Below are positions 12,301 to 23,300 of a DNA stretch of 64,000 nt, piece by piece. Numbering within the stretch: position 1 is the first letter of the stretch; each line of letters opens with the position of its first letter. A program made the position numbers and the translations under genes. The DNA is taken from NCBI GenBank assembly GCA_903772945.1, contig CAICTM010000056.1, positions 84,112 to 148,111 of the forward strand, given 5' to 3'. Source of the stretch: Seminavis robusta (Eukaryota > Bacillariophyta > Bacillariophyceae > Naviculales > Naviculaceae). The notes beneath the pieces are model-generated. The model was not told where the DNA came from and searched no databases. It was given only the letters and a program-made list of their open reading frames with translations.

Positions 12301-14501
12301 GGTCATCCCGGGCGTCTCGATCGGATCTATCCTCGCAGCAGAGTGGAGATTCATCGCCTGCTTCCCAGTCCGGCAGATCCACGGTGACCGGCCAGACATC
12401 ATCTCGCCGAAGCGAAGCAGGCAACGAGGACGATCGTGAGATGGACCGTCAATATTCCATTGCTTTGTGTCTGTGTCGTCTCCGCGTCCTTTCCAAGAAA
12501 TGGTACCTCGGGGACCTGTTGGCCCAGGAAACGGCTCCAGGCCAGGACGAGTCGACCACAATTGTGGAAATGGATCCCTGTGTCCATCTCTGTTCCACTA
12601 TTGCCTCCAACATCGCAAAGGAGTTGAACTTGCGTGAAATCATACTCGATGAAGCCGACGATGATAGTGACGGAAGCAACAGACTGGACATCCCCGAGTT
12701 CTGGCTGGAAGCCGATCCTCGTATCCACAAGACTGTTGCCCAATCGATCCGGGAAGGTCTGTATGTGATTTTGTCTCAGACCGCGTGGCGATTCCACAAC
12801 GCCATCAACAAGGAAGAGTCCGCGAGAGACGTTCGTACGCGCAAGGCCCGAGCTGAAGATGGTGGCAGCGACGACGACGAAAAGAGCGGAGACGACAACA
12901 TGGAAGTGGACGATGAGACGGCGGAGGAGCTGGAAATGGAAGCAAAAATGATTGTTCGAATGCGTGATGGTTTGGGTAAACTTTTGGGGAAGTGCTTTGA
13001 TCAATTCCTCGATGAGGCAGCGAAAGAGGAAGGGCCCATGAAGGCTCATTTCGCGTTTGCAACCAACATCCAGCTCAGCGCCGGACATGTGGCTGGTGAC
13101 TTGAGAACCCTTTTCCCACGGGGTTTGGCCGAGGCTGCTTCGCCACTTCTTCGATCATGTTCGCTTGCTGATGACAGCCATCTGGTGGGTGGCTGTGTCC
13201 GTTTCTTCCGGTCAAAGGAAGAGTGTTTGGATTCCCCCGTCATGGGCAAGATTATGAAAGACTCGCTGCTGCTGCCTCTTTCTCGTGGCCTCTGCTCTGC
13301 GTGGGTCGGTGGGAACAGACGGGAAGCTGGCACTGCTCTGGCTCATGTTGCCCACCCTTCCGCGGAAGTCACCAAGGCGGTTGCAGCACTATCGAAAGTA
13401 CTCAAGAAGGTGGATCCTGTGCGCTTGTTGGAGTCTCACATGGCCTCTCTTCGCCAGACCTTTTCTGACTGGATGGACAGCGAACCAGAAGAACCCGAGA
13501 GCGACCTCCCAACGGAACAAGAAATGGACGAGTTTGCGGCGGCAGAAGAGGAACACGAAGAGGCGGTGAGTGGCTGTCGATGTGGCTGTGTGTGCTTGGT
13601 GATGGCGTTTCTGACATTGTCTTTTATTTGCGAATGGACAGTTCAAGCAGCTGGAACTCAAGGCCTCCCGTTTGGCAGCTTCGCTGGGAGTGGGGAAGCT
13701 TCGCGACGAAAAAATGTACCCGGCACTGTTTGGTTTTGTGCGGGAAGGAATGCGTTATGCATTCGGCAGCCCTGGTGGAGACGACGAGGATGAGAATGTT
13801 GGGAGTCGGTTGGCCTTTCTTCGCATTGTGATGAAGTAAGCAGCTGATGTCTGTGTCGTTTGGTGGTTAGTGCCTCGATTGGTTTCTCACATGCGTGCCA
13901 TTGCTAATTGCTCAGGTATCTCACTTGGATCAAGCAGAAGAAGCAAAAAGTTCAGACTCTGCGCCAGTTCTTCGAGGAAAAGGAGTCAGAGCTCCGAGCC
14001 CACCCAGATTTTGGGGAGATTCGCGAAGAAGACGTAGAGGCAATTGGCTTGGTGCGGAAGAAACTTGGGTTGGACCCAGAGAAGCCCACAAAGAAACGCA
14101 AACGCCGATCGTCGGCTTCAACCCTTGACTTGGACGATGACGGAGACTCGTTGTTGGGTACGCCTGGATCTGGATCTCGCCCACGTGTTTCATATGCTGG
14201 CAGTGTGTTGACCTTCCGGTCCAGCAACTTGTCACCGATCGACGAAGTTGCCTCTTCCGGTGACGATGATGACAACCTTCCAATTGGAGAACTCAAGAAG
14301 CGCAAGACCACATCGTCGCCGGGGGCCATCCTGGAGGAAGGGAGCGACGAAGAAATGGAGGACGATCGTGTTCCGATCCAAGATTTGAAGAAGCGGTTGA
14401 CCTCTCCCATGTCGCAGGCAACTATTCAAGAGGGAGATGATGAAGAGGGGGAATCCACGCAAGGTTCTGCCGCTTCTTCGGTGCCATTGCAGACACAGTA
14501 G
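9328..14501 (+). CDS. SCC3: Cohesin subunit SCC3/STAG (stromalin)
   Basis: Five exons (9328-9425, 9607-11861, 11965-13565, 13642-13835, 13916-14501), all with GT-AG introns, total 1577 aa. The start is MATRRSTRDRKPAPSIYDDF. The N-terminal ~150 residues are acidic, then very basic, and disordered. A STAG-like helical region spans roughly 190-310. The stromalin conserved domain follows at ~405-475 and is the diagnostic part: FMRRYRDSDPQIRASCLKAM and FLTDTYLKYYGWMMSDKE match the signature of animal STAG1/2 and yeast Scc3. HEAT-like helices fill the rest, with Asp/Glu-rich loops, and the tail is disordered. STAG proteins bind the SCC1 kleisin and DNA and help load or hold cohesin on chromosomes. 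At 1577 aa it exceeds animal STAG (~1260), mainly through the disordered ends. Confidence 0.88.
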
Positions 14502-14717
14502 GTCTAGTCGCGATTGTAGAAAGAGACTGGGGAATTTAGTAAACGAGACTACTGATTACTGATCTACTGCTATGTATTATTAAATTTGTGCCCGCCTTGA
14601 CTGGCTCGCTGGGTAGCTAGAAACCGCATGCAATCGTGGTGGCTCAGGAACACAGCCACCGCACTAGTCTAAGATACCTATACCGCAGCATTCCCAGCCA
14701 GTACAGTAGTATGCTAT

Positions 14718-17700
14718 CTAGCGGAACGACTGCCACCAACACCGTTCCCAAAGAGGATCCGCACCTGTTTCAAAGCGCGGATCCGCCGACTGATGACCAG
14801 GATCAAAACAATGTGCTCCATACCGATCTGTTTCAGAATCCCACCGTTTTGTCGTGGTCGGAGGTCCATAGGAAGGGCTGGCTCCAGGGTTCGATCCTCC
14901 AGCTGGTGCTTCCGCTGGGCTCCTCAGGGGTGTTCCATAATACATTGGTGGTGGTATGTCATCAGGGTTTGGTGAGATCTGCTGACTATCTGCACTGCAC
15001 CTCGTCGTACCATAATGCATCGGTGGTGTCATGGCATCAGGGTTTGGTGGGAGGTGACTACTATCTGCACTCCACCGCGTCGTTCCATAATGCATTGGTG
15101 GTGTCATAACATCAGGGTTGGGTGGGATCTGACTATCTGCTCTCCACTGCGTCGTTCCATAAGACATTGGCGGCGGCAAATTATGTCCATATGGGTTGGC
15201 TGGAGAATAGCTCGCTAGTGTTCCTGCACTGGCTGTTTCATACACCGGTGGTGGCGATGGCAACCTGTGTCCAAATGGATTACCTGTCGGTGCTGCTATC
15301 GGAGTATCATCCACTTGTGGCGGATCTGATCTTGCAGAATTCCTCAGGCTGGTTTCAGCTTGCAGTGGCACGGACGGTTGTCTCCGTGTGCTTTCTTCAG
15401 CGGCTTTTGCTGCGTTATCAGCCGTGACATTCGGAAAATGTGCTTCCCTGTTCGGCGTCGCTGCGTAATGAACTGGCGGTCCTGCTTTTGTGTTTTCATT
15501 TGGTGTCTCTACTGAAGCATCCATTGCAACCCGCTGCTTGATCGCATCTGCTGCCCTCTTGAGGACTATATTCAGAACGCTGACCAATGCTGGCTCTGGC
15601 GTGACAATGTTCCGCAATGAGGCATCAGCCGAGTTGGATCTAGGAGACACGGGCAAAGGGCTCTGATGACTGAGTACGTATGGTTTGTAAACTGGCACGT
15701 TGGTACCGGATAGGACACTCAAATCCTTCGTTTCACCAAGTTCCTCGCCCTTCTCAATCACATGCTTCAAGTCTTCCAAGGAAAGTTGATTGCAATGATC
15801 TGGTGGCAGGTTGAACCCGTTCGATGGCAGGCGTCTCAAAAAAAAGGTGTACAGCAAATCGCCCATGGGAGCCTCTCTTGGGGTTTCACTTTCCCCTGAC
15901 TCGTTGATGCGCTGGCAGTCATAGACTTCATACATGCCATCATAGCGGTACCATTGCTTTTTCACTTTCTGGTTTCGAAAGGCACCATACTGGCTCTGCA
16001 GTGACGACGTTCTGAAGACTCGCACAGGGTAGCGATTACAGAAGCTCTGGAACAAACTTCCACCCCCTTGCCACCCGTTGGATGAATAACTGATCTCCTC
16101 AAGAAAATCGTATTCATGAAGCTCCATGCTTTGGCGGCTCACCACAATCGCATTGCAGCCGTAAGACTTGGAACCACTTACACCACCCTGGATAGAACTG
16201 AACGCCCTGCTCTTCAAGAGGTATGTGCGATCATACACGGCACCCTCGGTTACGAAATCTCTATAAGGACCAAATGCGTATTTTTGCTCAGGTGTGAGTG
16301 GTAGTTTGCCTTCCATAGTCTTGGCCCTGAATCCGTTGTCAATTGACGTCTTGATCTTATCTCCATGTCGAAAGATCAAAGCTATCCTTCGAGCTTGAGG
16401 TTTCCCTTTGGTAGAAGCTTGAGGCAGAGCGTGGACGTAGTTCTCTTGCATTTTTCCTGCGAGGCAGAAGAGCGAACAACACTGAGCTAAGAACAACAAG
16501 GGAACCGGCATGAACTGTGCACTAAACCTACCATCCATTGAATAAGAATCTCCTGCGGAACAGTATATTTTCAGTTCGTAATCCCCATCGGCACATTCTT
16601 TCTTCTTGCGTCCCTTGGGCACGATATGTAGATACCGGATCTGTTCACATTGTGCAACAGTGCAGAAAATCGTTTGTTCTCCTTGCGTGTCGTCTGCATG
16701 ATATCCAATCTTATCTTTGCCATTCCGATATGCCAGAACATCGCAACCTATGTTGAAGCCTTGCAGACCACAGACAACCGCTGCTTGTTGTGACAAATCA
16801 TGCATTGCGGGATACTCCGAGATGTGTTCAAACGCCTTCATCTGGACCCCATGATACTTGTAAGAAGACGCCTCCTCTGTCATGCGCCCATTCACAAGAT
16901 CATCGTCATTGCATGACAGCAGCGAATGTAGCCGAGGTTCATCACCATTCTGAATCTGGTACTGACGGAAGACTCCACATGCGGAGTCGTCAGATCCACC
17001 CACTGCTTCGCTTTCGATGGCCTGACATTGACCGGAACTTATAAAATTGGGATAGAGTATGAGCTCCCCTCCCAACGGAAGTTGGATTTTGTATCCCTTT
17101 TTGCCACCAGGTAGCTGCTCGGATTGGTCAAGGATCTCCGATGATGTCATCCTTTTCTGAACAGTGAACTGCCTTGTCTCCTTGTTCCAAGTGGACAGCT
17201 CCATCATCACTGGTCCAGTACGGCGAGGAGATGGTTTGGAACCAACAGCTGGCGACTGTTGGGGTATCGTCTTTTGCCGTTTCGCAGCAGGCATTTTGAT
17301 ACCAACATCGGTGGGACTGTTGATGGAAGGGCTTCGAGCTACCTTGAGTTTCTTTTCCTCCTTAGCGCCCTCAGTGGTTGCGGTAGATGGTTCTCTGGCT
17401 GGCGAATTCGAGTCCTCTGTTCCACGAGACGAATTCTCCAAGCTGAATAATTTCATTTTGTTGATCGGGATCCTCATGAGCCAACCGTTGCCCTTGTCTT
17501 TTCCATATGTGTCGGCGTATTGCTTGGCATCCGCCAGCATCTGCTCAAAGTCGGCAGTGTGGATATCCACGCAAACTCCTTTGTAAAAGACAACATCATC
17601 AGGCCAATGGTGGTATCCAATCCCCTCTCCAGAGGCCAGTTTTTTCACTTGTTTCATGACGTTTCTCACACTCGCAGGTGAAAATTTTGTCTGGAGCAAC

Positions 17701-19298
17701 CAGCCTTGCATGTCGTCGAGCCAAGAACTGCCTTGGGTCTGATTGATTTTTGGGGGAGGAAGAGGAGAACTCTCAACTTCCGTCTTTTTGGTCTGGGTCA
17801 TCTTCTTAGTATCCTCTTTGTTCTGCTTCTTCTTAGATGGACGCTTGGGGGATTCGCTTCTGGTAACGTGCGGGGACACGGTTTCTTCGCTACGAGGCAG
17901 TTCATTTTCTGTGGCACCAGGTTGTTGAAGTGGGATCTGTTCTGCATTCACAAGAGTTGCATCCACAATTTCTGGCACCACATGGCTGATATCCTGGATA
18001 TCTTTCTTCTGCTGAGGGTGTTCTCCTCCACCATCAACAGCTTGGGGCCTCTGCTTGGTATTCTCTTTGTTCTGCTTCTTCATTGGACGCTTGGGGGATT
18101 TGCTTCTGGTGAAGTGCCGAGAAGGGGTTTCTAAATTTCGTTTGCGAGGCAGCTCATTTTCTGTGGCAGTAGGTTGTTGAAGTGGGGTCTGTTCTGCATC
18201 CACAACAGTTGCATCCACAATTTCTGGCACAGCACTGCTAATATCCTGGGGATCTTTCTTCTGATGATGGCGGTTGCCCCCACCATCAACAGCTTGGGAC
18301 ATCTTCTTGGTATTTGCTTTGTTCTGCTTCTCCAATGGTCGCTTGGGGGATTTGCTTCTGGTAAAATGCGGAGAAGTGGTTTCTAAATTTTGTTTGCAAG
18401 GCAGCTCATTTTCTTCGGCAGTGGGTTGTTGTACTGGGGTCTGTTTTGAACTGGTAATGGCTGCATCCACAATTTCTGGAACCATATCACTGATATCCTG
18501 GGGATCATTCTTCTGCTGAGGGTGTTCTCCCCCACCATCAACAGCTTGGGTTGTCTTCTTTGCAGTCTCTTTGTTCTGCTTCTTCAATGGGCGCTTGGAG
18601 GATTTGCTTCTGGTGAAGTGCGGAGAAGTGGTTTCTAAATTTCGTTTGCGAGGCAGCTCATTTTCTGTGGCAGTAGGTTGTTCCACTGGGGTCTGTTCTG
18701 CATTGGTAACCGTCGCATCCACAATTTCTGGAGCCATATCACTGATATCCTGGATATCTTTCTTCTGCTGAGGGTGTTCTCCCCCACCATCAACAGCTTG
18801 GGGCCTCTTCTTGGTATTCTCTTTGTTCTGCTTCTTCAATGGACGCTTGGGGGATTTGCTTCTGGTAAAGTATGGGGAGGAGGTTTCTACATCTTGTTTG
18901 CAAGGCAGCTCATTTTCTGTGGCACTGGGTCGTCGCATTGGGGATTCTTCAGAGGGGCCTGAAGGCACATCTTGGTCCATTGTCTGCTCTGCATCGGGAA
19001 CAATTGCATCCAGATTTTCTGGTACCATGTGGCTAATCTGCTCAGGATGTTCTCCCCAGCCGTCAACGGTTTGGATATCCTTACTTCCCTGCGACGACAA
19101 GCTGGTGTCAGTGGTTCTATCAGTAGTAGAATGTGGCAGTGAAGAACCAGCTACGGGTACGCTGGAAGAGGTAGCAACTTCCTGGATGGAGAAGAAGTTG
19201 CGTACAGCTTCATCGCTGTTCTCATCAACATTCGGTACCTCGCCACTGCGGTGCGGCATGTCTTGCCCATTTTCGAGTTCCTTGCTAGAGGATGTCAT
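14718..19298 (-). CDS. AlkB-like 2OG-Fe(II) dioxygenase fused to an SRA (YDG) domain, with tandem repeats
   Basis: Two exons (19298-16532, 16456-14718) give 1501 aa. The 75-nt intron is in frame and stop-free, but splicing restores the continuous motif SMDGKMQENYVHALP. Order: acidic/Ser N-terminus; five ~84-aa repeats (~75-500) with cores such as TENELPRKRN and FTRSKSPKRPLKKQNK; a conserved block (~515-610, HHWPDDVVFYKGVCVD); a Ser/Lys linker; an AlkB-type domain (~736-960) with GYHADDTQGEQ supplying HxD, a distal His in NYVHALP and a 2OG-binding Arg region IALIFRHGD; an SRA domain (~977-1130) with YGCNAIVVS and WYRYDGMYEVYD; and a Pro-rich tail with repeats of MHYGTTRWSADS. AlkB enzymes remove or oxidise alkyl groups on DNA or RNA, and SRA domains read modified bases, so a nuclear role in modified-base removal is inferred. 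The substrate is unknown. Confidence 0.8.
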   Translation of the reverse strand: MTSSSKELENGQDMPHRSGEVPNVDENSDEAVRNFFSIQEVATSSSVPVAGSSLPHSTTDRTTDTSLSSQGSKDIQTVDGWGEHPEQISHMVPENLDAIVPDAEQTMDQDVPSGPSEESPMRRPSATENELPCKQDVETSSPYFTRSKSPKRPLKKQNKENTKKRPQAVDGGGEHPQQKKDIQDISDMAPEIVDATVTNAEQTPVEQPTATENELPRKRNLETTSPHFTRSKSSKRPLKKQNKETAKKTTQAVDGGGEHPQQKNDPQDISDMVPEIVDAAITSSKQTPVQQPTAEENELPCKQNLETTSPHFTRSKSPKRPLEKQNKANTKKMSQAVDGGGNRHHQKKDPQDISSAVPEIVDATVVDAEQTPLQQPTATENELPRKRNLETPSRHFTRSKSPKRPMKKQNKENTKQRPQAVDGGGEHPQQKKDIQDISHVVPEIVDATLVNAEQIPLQQPGATENELPRSEETVSPHVTRSESPKRPSKKKQNKEDTKKMTQTKKTEVESSPLPPPKINQTQGSSWLDDMQGWLLQTKFSPASVRNVMKQVKKLASGEGIGYHHWPDDVVFYKGVCVDIHTADFEQMLADAKQYADTYGKDKGNGWLMRIPINKMKLFSLENSSRGTEDSNSPAREPSTATTEGAKEEKKLKVARSPSINSPTDVGIKMPAAKRQKTIPQQSPAVGSKPSPRRTGPVMMELSTWNKETRQFTVQKRMTSSEILDQSEQLPGGKKGYKIQLPLGGELILYPNFISSGQCQAIESEAVGGSDDSACGVFRQYQIQNGDEPRLHSLLSCNDDDLVNGRMTEEASSYKYHGVQMKAFEHISEYPAMHDLSQQAAVVCGLQGFNIGCDVLAYRNGKDKIGYHADDTQGEQTIFCTVAQCEQIRYLHIVPKGRKKKECADGDYELKIYCSAGDSYSMDGRFSAQFMPVPLLFLAQCCSLFCLAGKMQENYVHALPQASTKGKPQARRIALIFRHGDKIKTSIDNGFRAKTMEGKLPLTPEQKYAFGPYRDFVTEGAVYDRTYLLKSRAFSSIQGGVSGSKSYGCNAIVVSRQSMELHEYDFLEEISYSSNGWQGGGSLFQSFCNRYPVRVFRTSSLQSQYGAFRNQKVKKQWYRYDGMYEVYDCQRINESGESETPREAPMGDLLYTFFLRRLPSNGFNLPPDHCNQLSLEDLKHVIEKGEELGETKDLSVLSGTNVPVYKPYVLSHQSPLPVSPRSNSADASLRNIVTPEPALVSVLNIVLKRAADAIKQRVAMDASVETPNENTKAGPPVHYAATPNREAHFPNVTADNAAKAAEESTRRQPSVPLQAETSLRNSARSDPPQVDDTPIAAPTGNPFGHRLPSPPPVYETASAGTLASYSPANPYGHNLPPPMSYGTTQWRADSQIPPNPDVMTPPMHYGTTRWSADSSHLPPNPDAMTPPMHYGTTRCSADSQQISPNPDDIPPPMYYGTPLRSPAEAPAGGSNPGASPSYGPPTTTKRWDSETDRYGAHCFDPGHQSADPRFETGADPLWERCWWQSFR
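16457..16531 (-). other. 75-nt in-frame intron inside the dioxygenase domain
   Basis: The donor is GTAGGT after ATG GAT G and the acceptor is CTCGCAG before GAAAAATGCAAG. The intron has no stop codon and is a multiple of three, so unspliced mRNA would add 25 residues inside the catalytic core. The restored motif across the junction (SMDG-KMQ) supports removal. Confidence 0.75.
17810..19060 (-). repeat. Tandem ~252-bp coding repeats in the AlkB-SRA gene
   Basis: Five diverged units of about 84 codons lie head to tail within the N-terminal half. Each ends in a basic segment of the type TRSKSPKRP followed by KKQNKENTKK, which could bind nucleic acid or act as a nuclear localisation signal. All units stay in frame. 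Confidence 0.85.
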
Positions 19299-20326
19299 GG
19301 TTTCTCTCCCCTCTCAGCTCAACACTATTTGCAGCTTGAGATTAAACAGTGCGATGGCTGCAGCAGTGGACCTCCTCAACACTTCTTGAACACTCGCCAA
19401 GCTCAAAATGGTGTGTTTTGCGCCATGGCGGCAGCCGCTAAGCCAGCCGATTGATTGAAATGGTTCGCGCTGGCTTTGAGGGAACACAAACCTCAACTGA
19501 GCATCCGGCCCATTTGAATTGCATTGGGCAAGCCACTGAACTACGTCTTGGACTCAATGGTGGAGAAAACAAATACTAAATAGATATGTTAAGGAGCGAG
19601 GGGGGGATTTCAGGACATCCAGACGTCCATGTCGAGCAGCAAGTTCACAAGTCGAACAGCCCTTTGCACAAACTCACTTCAACAATTCCAATAATTGTCC
19701 TCCTCCAGCAGCATGGGCACACCAAGAGTTATTCCACTGGCAACCCATCTCATGGACTGCCATTTGCACTGAGTATGTCAGATACCTATTTTCAGCAGCT
19801 TTCCATCTTGTATGCTTATCCCATGGGCAACTAACCAAAAAGCCATTTCAGGAATTTCCAGATGCCCATTTCCCACAGGCGTCCAACCTGTATCCACATC
19901 CCACAAGCAACTCTTTCCTCTACTCTACCGGTACCTACCGATAGCTAGCTACTGGCAGCCCCAAAATACCCGTATGACTACCGTAAGAGGTTGGCATTGG
20001 CTTTTTGGTTGGGTGGCTCTCGGCTTTGCCGTTAGAAATCTTCCACACACCGATTTACACCGATGTGGCGGATCAAGAGCGTATCTAGCTCTGTGAGGCA
20101 ATCACCATGCATAACTTTAGCAAATCCAAACCTTGTGTGTATCTGGCGTAAACGGGTGATTAAAAAGGTCTTGTACTGGTACCATAATCACTACATGCAC
20201 GATGTATAAACATTCACACTCTATTCTTTATGCCATAACTGTTTCCTTGTTTGTTTGATTTGCGCAGGTCTGCTGCACATGTTAGGTACTGTACGGTATC
20301 TTGTCCGATGGAGTTTCCTGGTACCT
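19299..20326. other. Intergenic region; contains an ankyrin relic
   Basis: The region between the AlkB-SRA start and the end of the next minus-strand gene. It presumably includes the AlkB-SRA promoter near 19300-19560. The middle holds a decayed ankyrin sequence, described separately. The right third (19930-20326) is AT-rich with several ACCGGTACC-like words and no recognisable coding. Confidence 0.5.
19600..19930 (-). pseudogene. Decayed ankyrin-repeat fragment
   Basis: Reading the minus strand across about 19900-19605 gives VGNGHLEIPEMAFWL, then after a frame change CPWDKHTRWKAAENRYLTY, VHEMGCQWNNSWCAHAAGGG, LLELLK, an in-frame stop, and CSTCELAARHGRLDVLKS. These are recognisable diatom-type ankyrin units (NGHLEILKW...GCPWD pattern) with at least one frameshift and one stop. 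No start codon or full repeat array remains. It is similar in kind to the ankyrin gene at the left end of the window. No function is expected. Confidence 0.65.
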
Positions 20327-23300
20327 TCAAAAGAAGCTTCTCTCGTTGCCACTGGCGGATGGTTCGTTTCCATACACTCGCATCAAACGACTAAATTTCT
20401 TTGCAATGGTTGGATTTCGTATCCGACTACCGGAATCATCCAACGACCTTGTTCGGTTTCGTGGGGCTGGAGATTTGGACGCTGATCTCCGACCTCTGGT
20501 GTCGCTGGACAAACCTAGATTGCGATCGCTTTCCGGATGGTCGACGGCAGAAGCCAAACTGGTCTTCTTCGACGTAGGAGTTAGGGAAGGGGTTTTCCTA
20601 GCGTTTTTCCCTCGTTTCTTCAAAAAGTTGGCAAAAGCACGGCGACCGCGGGAGGGAGTGGATTCAGGTGCTTTGGCTACAGGAGGAGGGGGAGTCTCTT
20701 GAATGCCCGAAACATCAAGTACGTCGCCACCAAATCTAGGATGCTGTGGGTTGTGCGTCTTGGGTGGTTCATCGAACGGGACGGGAACGTCCGCGAATGC
20801 ATCAGCCACATCATTTGGCAACTCGGGTGGTGGAGATCGCACCATCGTGACTGGGTTTGTGTCCTCGTCAACGAGAGTTGCAACCACCTTTGGATTTGGC
20901 TTGCTCTTAGCGGAAGAAAAAAACGTGTTCGAAGGAACGGCGACCCAACTGTTGTCGGCGTAGCTATGTGTCATTCGCTCGTCACTCGGATGGAGATCGG
21001 ACCCATAGACAGGAGTCACTTCAAAGCCTTTGTCTTGCACATGATCAAGGTAGGGTGGTTCGATGGTCGAGACATCCTTCGGGTGAGACGCAAAGAGTTG
21101 TTGAGGACCGAGAGCAGCCACGAACTTCTGTTCATCTTCTATGCTTGCCCGCTGCTCATGTTCGCGCGCGATAGAGCTCTGTGAAACTTCATTCGGTTGC
21201 CTTGCTGAACGGCTTGCTTCCTCTCCATCTTGTTTCTTGTCATGAGGATCTGCAACTTGACCGCTCGTGTCCTCTGCGACAAGTTGATTTTGCCGTTGAT
21301 GCTGTTGCCTGGCCGCCCTTCGAAGATCGCGTGCAGGTGACGGCTGAGAAATGCATTCCGCCTCCACACCGAGAGCATTGTCCATGCTGGTGTCACGAAA
21401 GTCAATCTTCAGCCTCGTGCCAGAATTCCAAGGGTGCGACCTCTTGGAATGTCTCGACACTGCGGAAGACGTTGTTGCAGTCGAAACATTGGCAGGGTTC
21501 ACCTCACCTCCGGCACTATTGCCGCCCGTACTTTTCTGGCTTGACGGCCCGTGCTTTCCACTGACCTCCGACCTGGAGCTACCGGCTTTTGAATTGGGAG
21601 CGCTCATTTCATCCCATGCCTGTATCTTCCTCGCCAGTTCGTCGCCTGTCAGATGCTGCGTGTCTCCGAGCTCCTCGAGCGTTTTGAGAAACTGTTCGTG
21701 CTCTTGCTGCTTCTTTCGGTAAATAAACTGATCGAGCTTGCGCTCTTTACCGCCACTTTCCATTGCATATCGTGGCATATCCACATCATCGCCGCCTCCA
21801 AATGGATTTCCACCAGACCCATGCTTTAGATCATCTGATTGCATGGGTGACTTTGTCGTCTCCTTTGCCTTGGACTCATGAGAGGCATTACCTGATTTCT
21901 TGTCGCTGTCAGTGCGGCTGTACTCCATGGAAGGAAAGTCTAACATTTCCTCCTCTAGCGGGCCCGTTGGCTTGTCTTGGGCTGGGACGGCATTTGAGTT
22001 GGGCTGCTTTCGTTCCTGCGGGGGTTCCAGGTTTTGTGGTTCGGCAGCACAGGGCGTCGCCATTTCGTCATGCGGGTGATCCTCCACTTTTAGCCTACTA
22101 GTACCGGTACTTTCCGCTTGTAGTTCAGTTGCACTCTTGAGTTTGTCTTGGTGAACCTTCTTGTTGGAGCTTTTCAGTAGATTCTCCGTAAACGCCCGCG
22201 TCGCATTCACGTTGCTTCCGCTGTCACTGGCGACATTAATTGTCATTGGGGGGAGATGACTGGTCGGGTGGTTGACGTGCCCTTGCTGGTCTTCGCCGTT
22301 GCGATATCCCTTCCTAGCTGCTTGTCGTTGATGGTGACGCTGCACCAACTCAAGTCCTGAAACCGGCGGAGTTGGAGCGCTGTACCCCTGGAGACCATTA
22401 GGTCGTGGACGCCGATACAAAGATGTCGAAATGCCAGTTGGAGGAGGCATGTCATGAATCTGTTCATGCGTTGGCATGGCACTTCGGTAGGTTGGGTTTG
22501 TGATGGACGAGACGCTCGTTGCATCGTCTGACGAATCTTCAAGATCATCGTGCCCTTGCCCAGGGTTCTCTGGCATGGCAGGACCCTCCATTTGCTGGTA
22601 TTGAAATTGCGTTTGATGCTGGTGTGGAACAGGCTGCTGCCCTGAAAACGCTTGATGTTGATGCAATGGATATTGTTGGGGCGGAGAGTCGGCTGGCTGC
22701 GGCGGGAGCCGCTGATACTGCAGTGGCATTCCTTCTACATTGGCGCCAATACGTTGGATTGGATCACCCGAACCGTTACTTCGACTCTCTGCCCGCAGAA
22801 TAGAGTCAATCTGTGCCAATGCAGCATGGGGATCATCACGTCTCACGGCACTAAGCTTCGCCATCAACTTTGCAATGTAGTCTTGGCCTTCTTGCGGCGA
22901 TGCATCTTGGAAGGGAGGAGGTGGGTAAGATTGTTGTAGGGAACTCTGTTGATGCTGTGGTTGCTCAAGTTGTGGTTGTTGCTTCTGGGAAACCTGATGA
23001 TTCATTGGTGGTGCACGCTCCTGTATCGGGATTTGCCGAGATCGCTGTGGTGAGATCGAATTGACTCTGGAATGTGTCTGTTGATACTCATTGGGAGCAA
23101 CCGGGGTAACCGCGGGTTCTGGCTCTTGCTGACTCGGACGAGGCTGCGGTGTGGGATAATCGGGACGACTAGGTGCTGCCGACGATGAATTCAATCGTTG
23201 AGAAGATATATTCAAGGAGGAGGATGCACTTCGAGGCCTCGGCGGTGTTCCGGGATTGGTCGGGGCCGCTCCTGGTGGTGGCTGCTGCTGTGCAAATTCC

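Noticed and set aside
17706-18962. Plus-strand Leu/Phe-rich repeated ORFs that look like membrane proteins
   Set aside because: They are the reverse complement of the Lys/Arg repeats of the AlkB-SRA gene; each is short and lacks its own start context.
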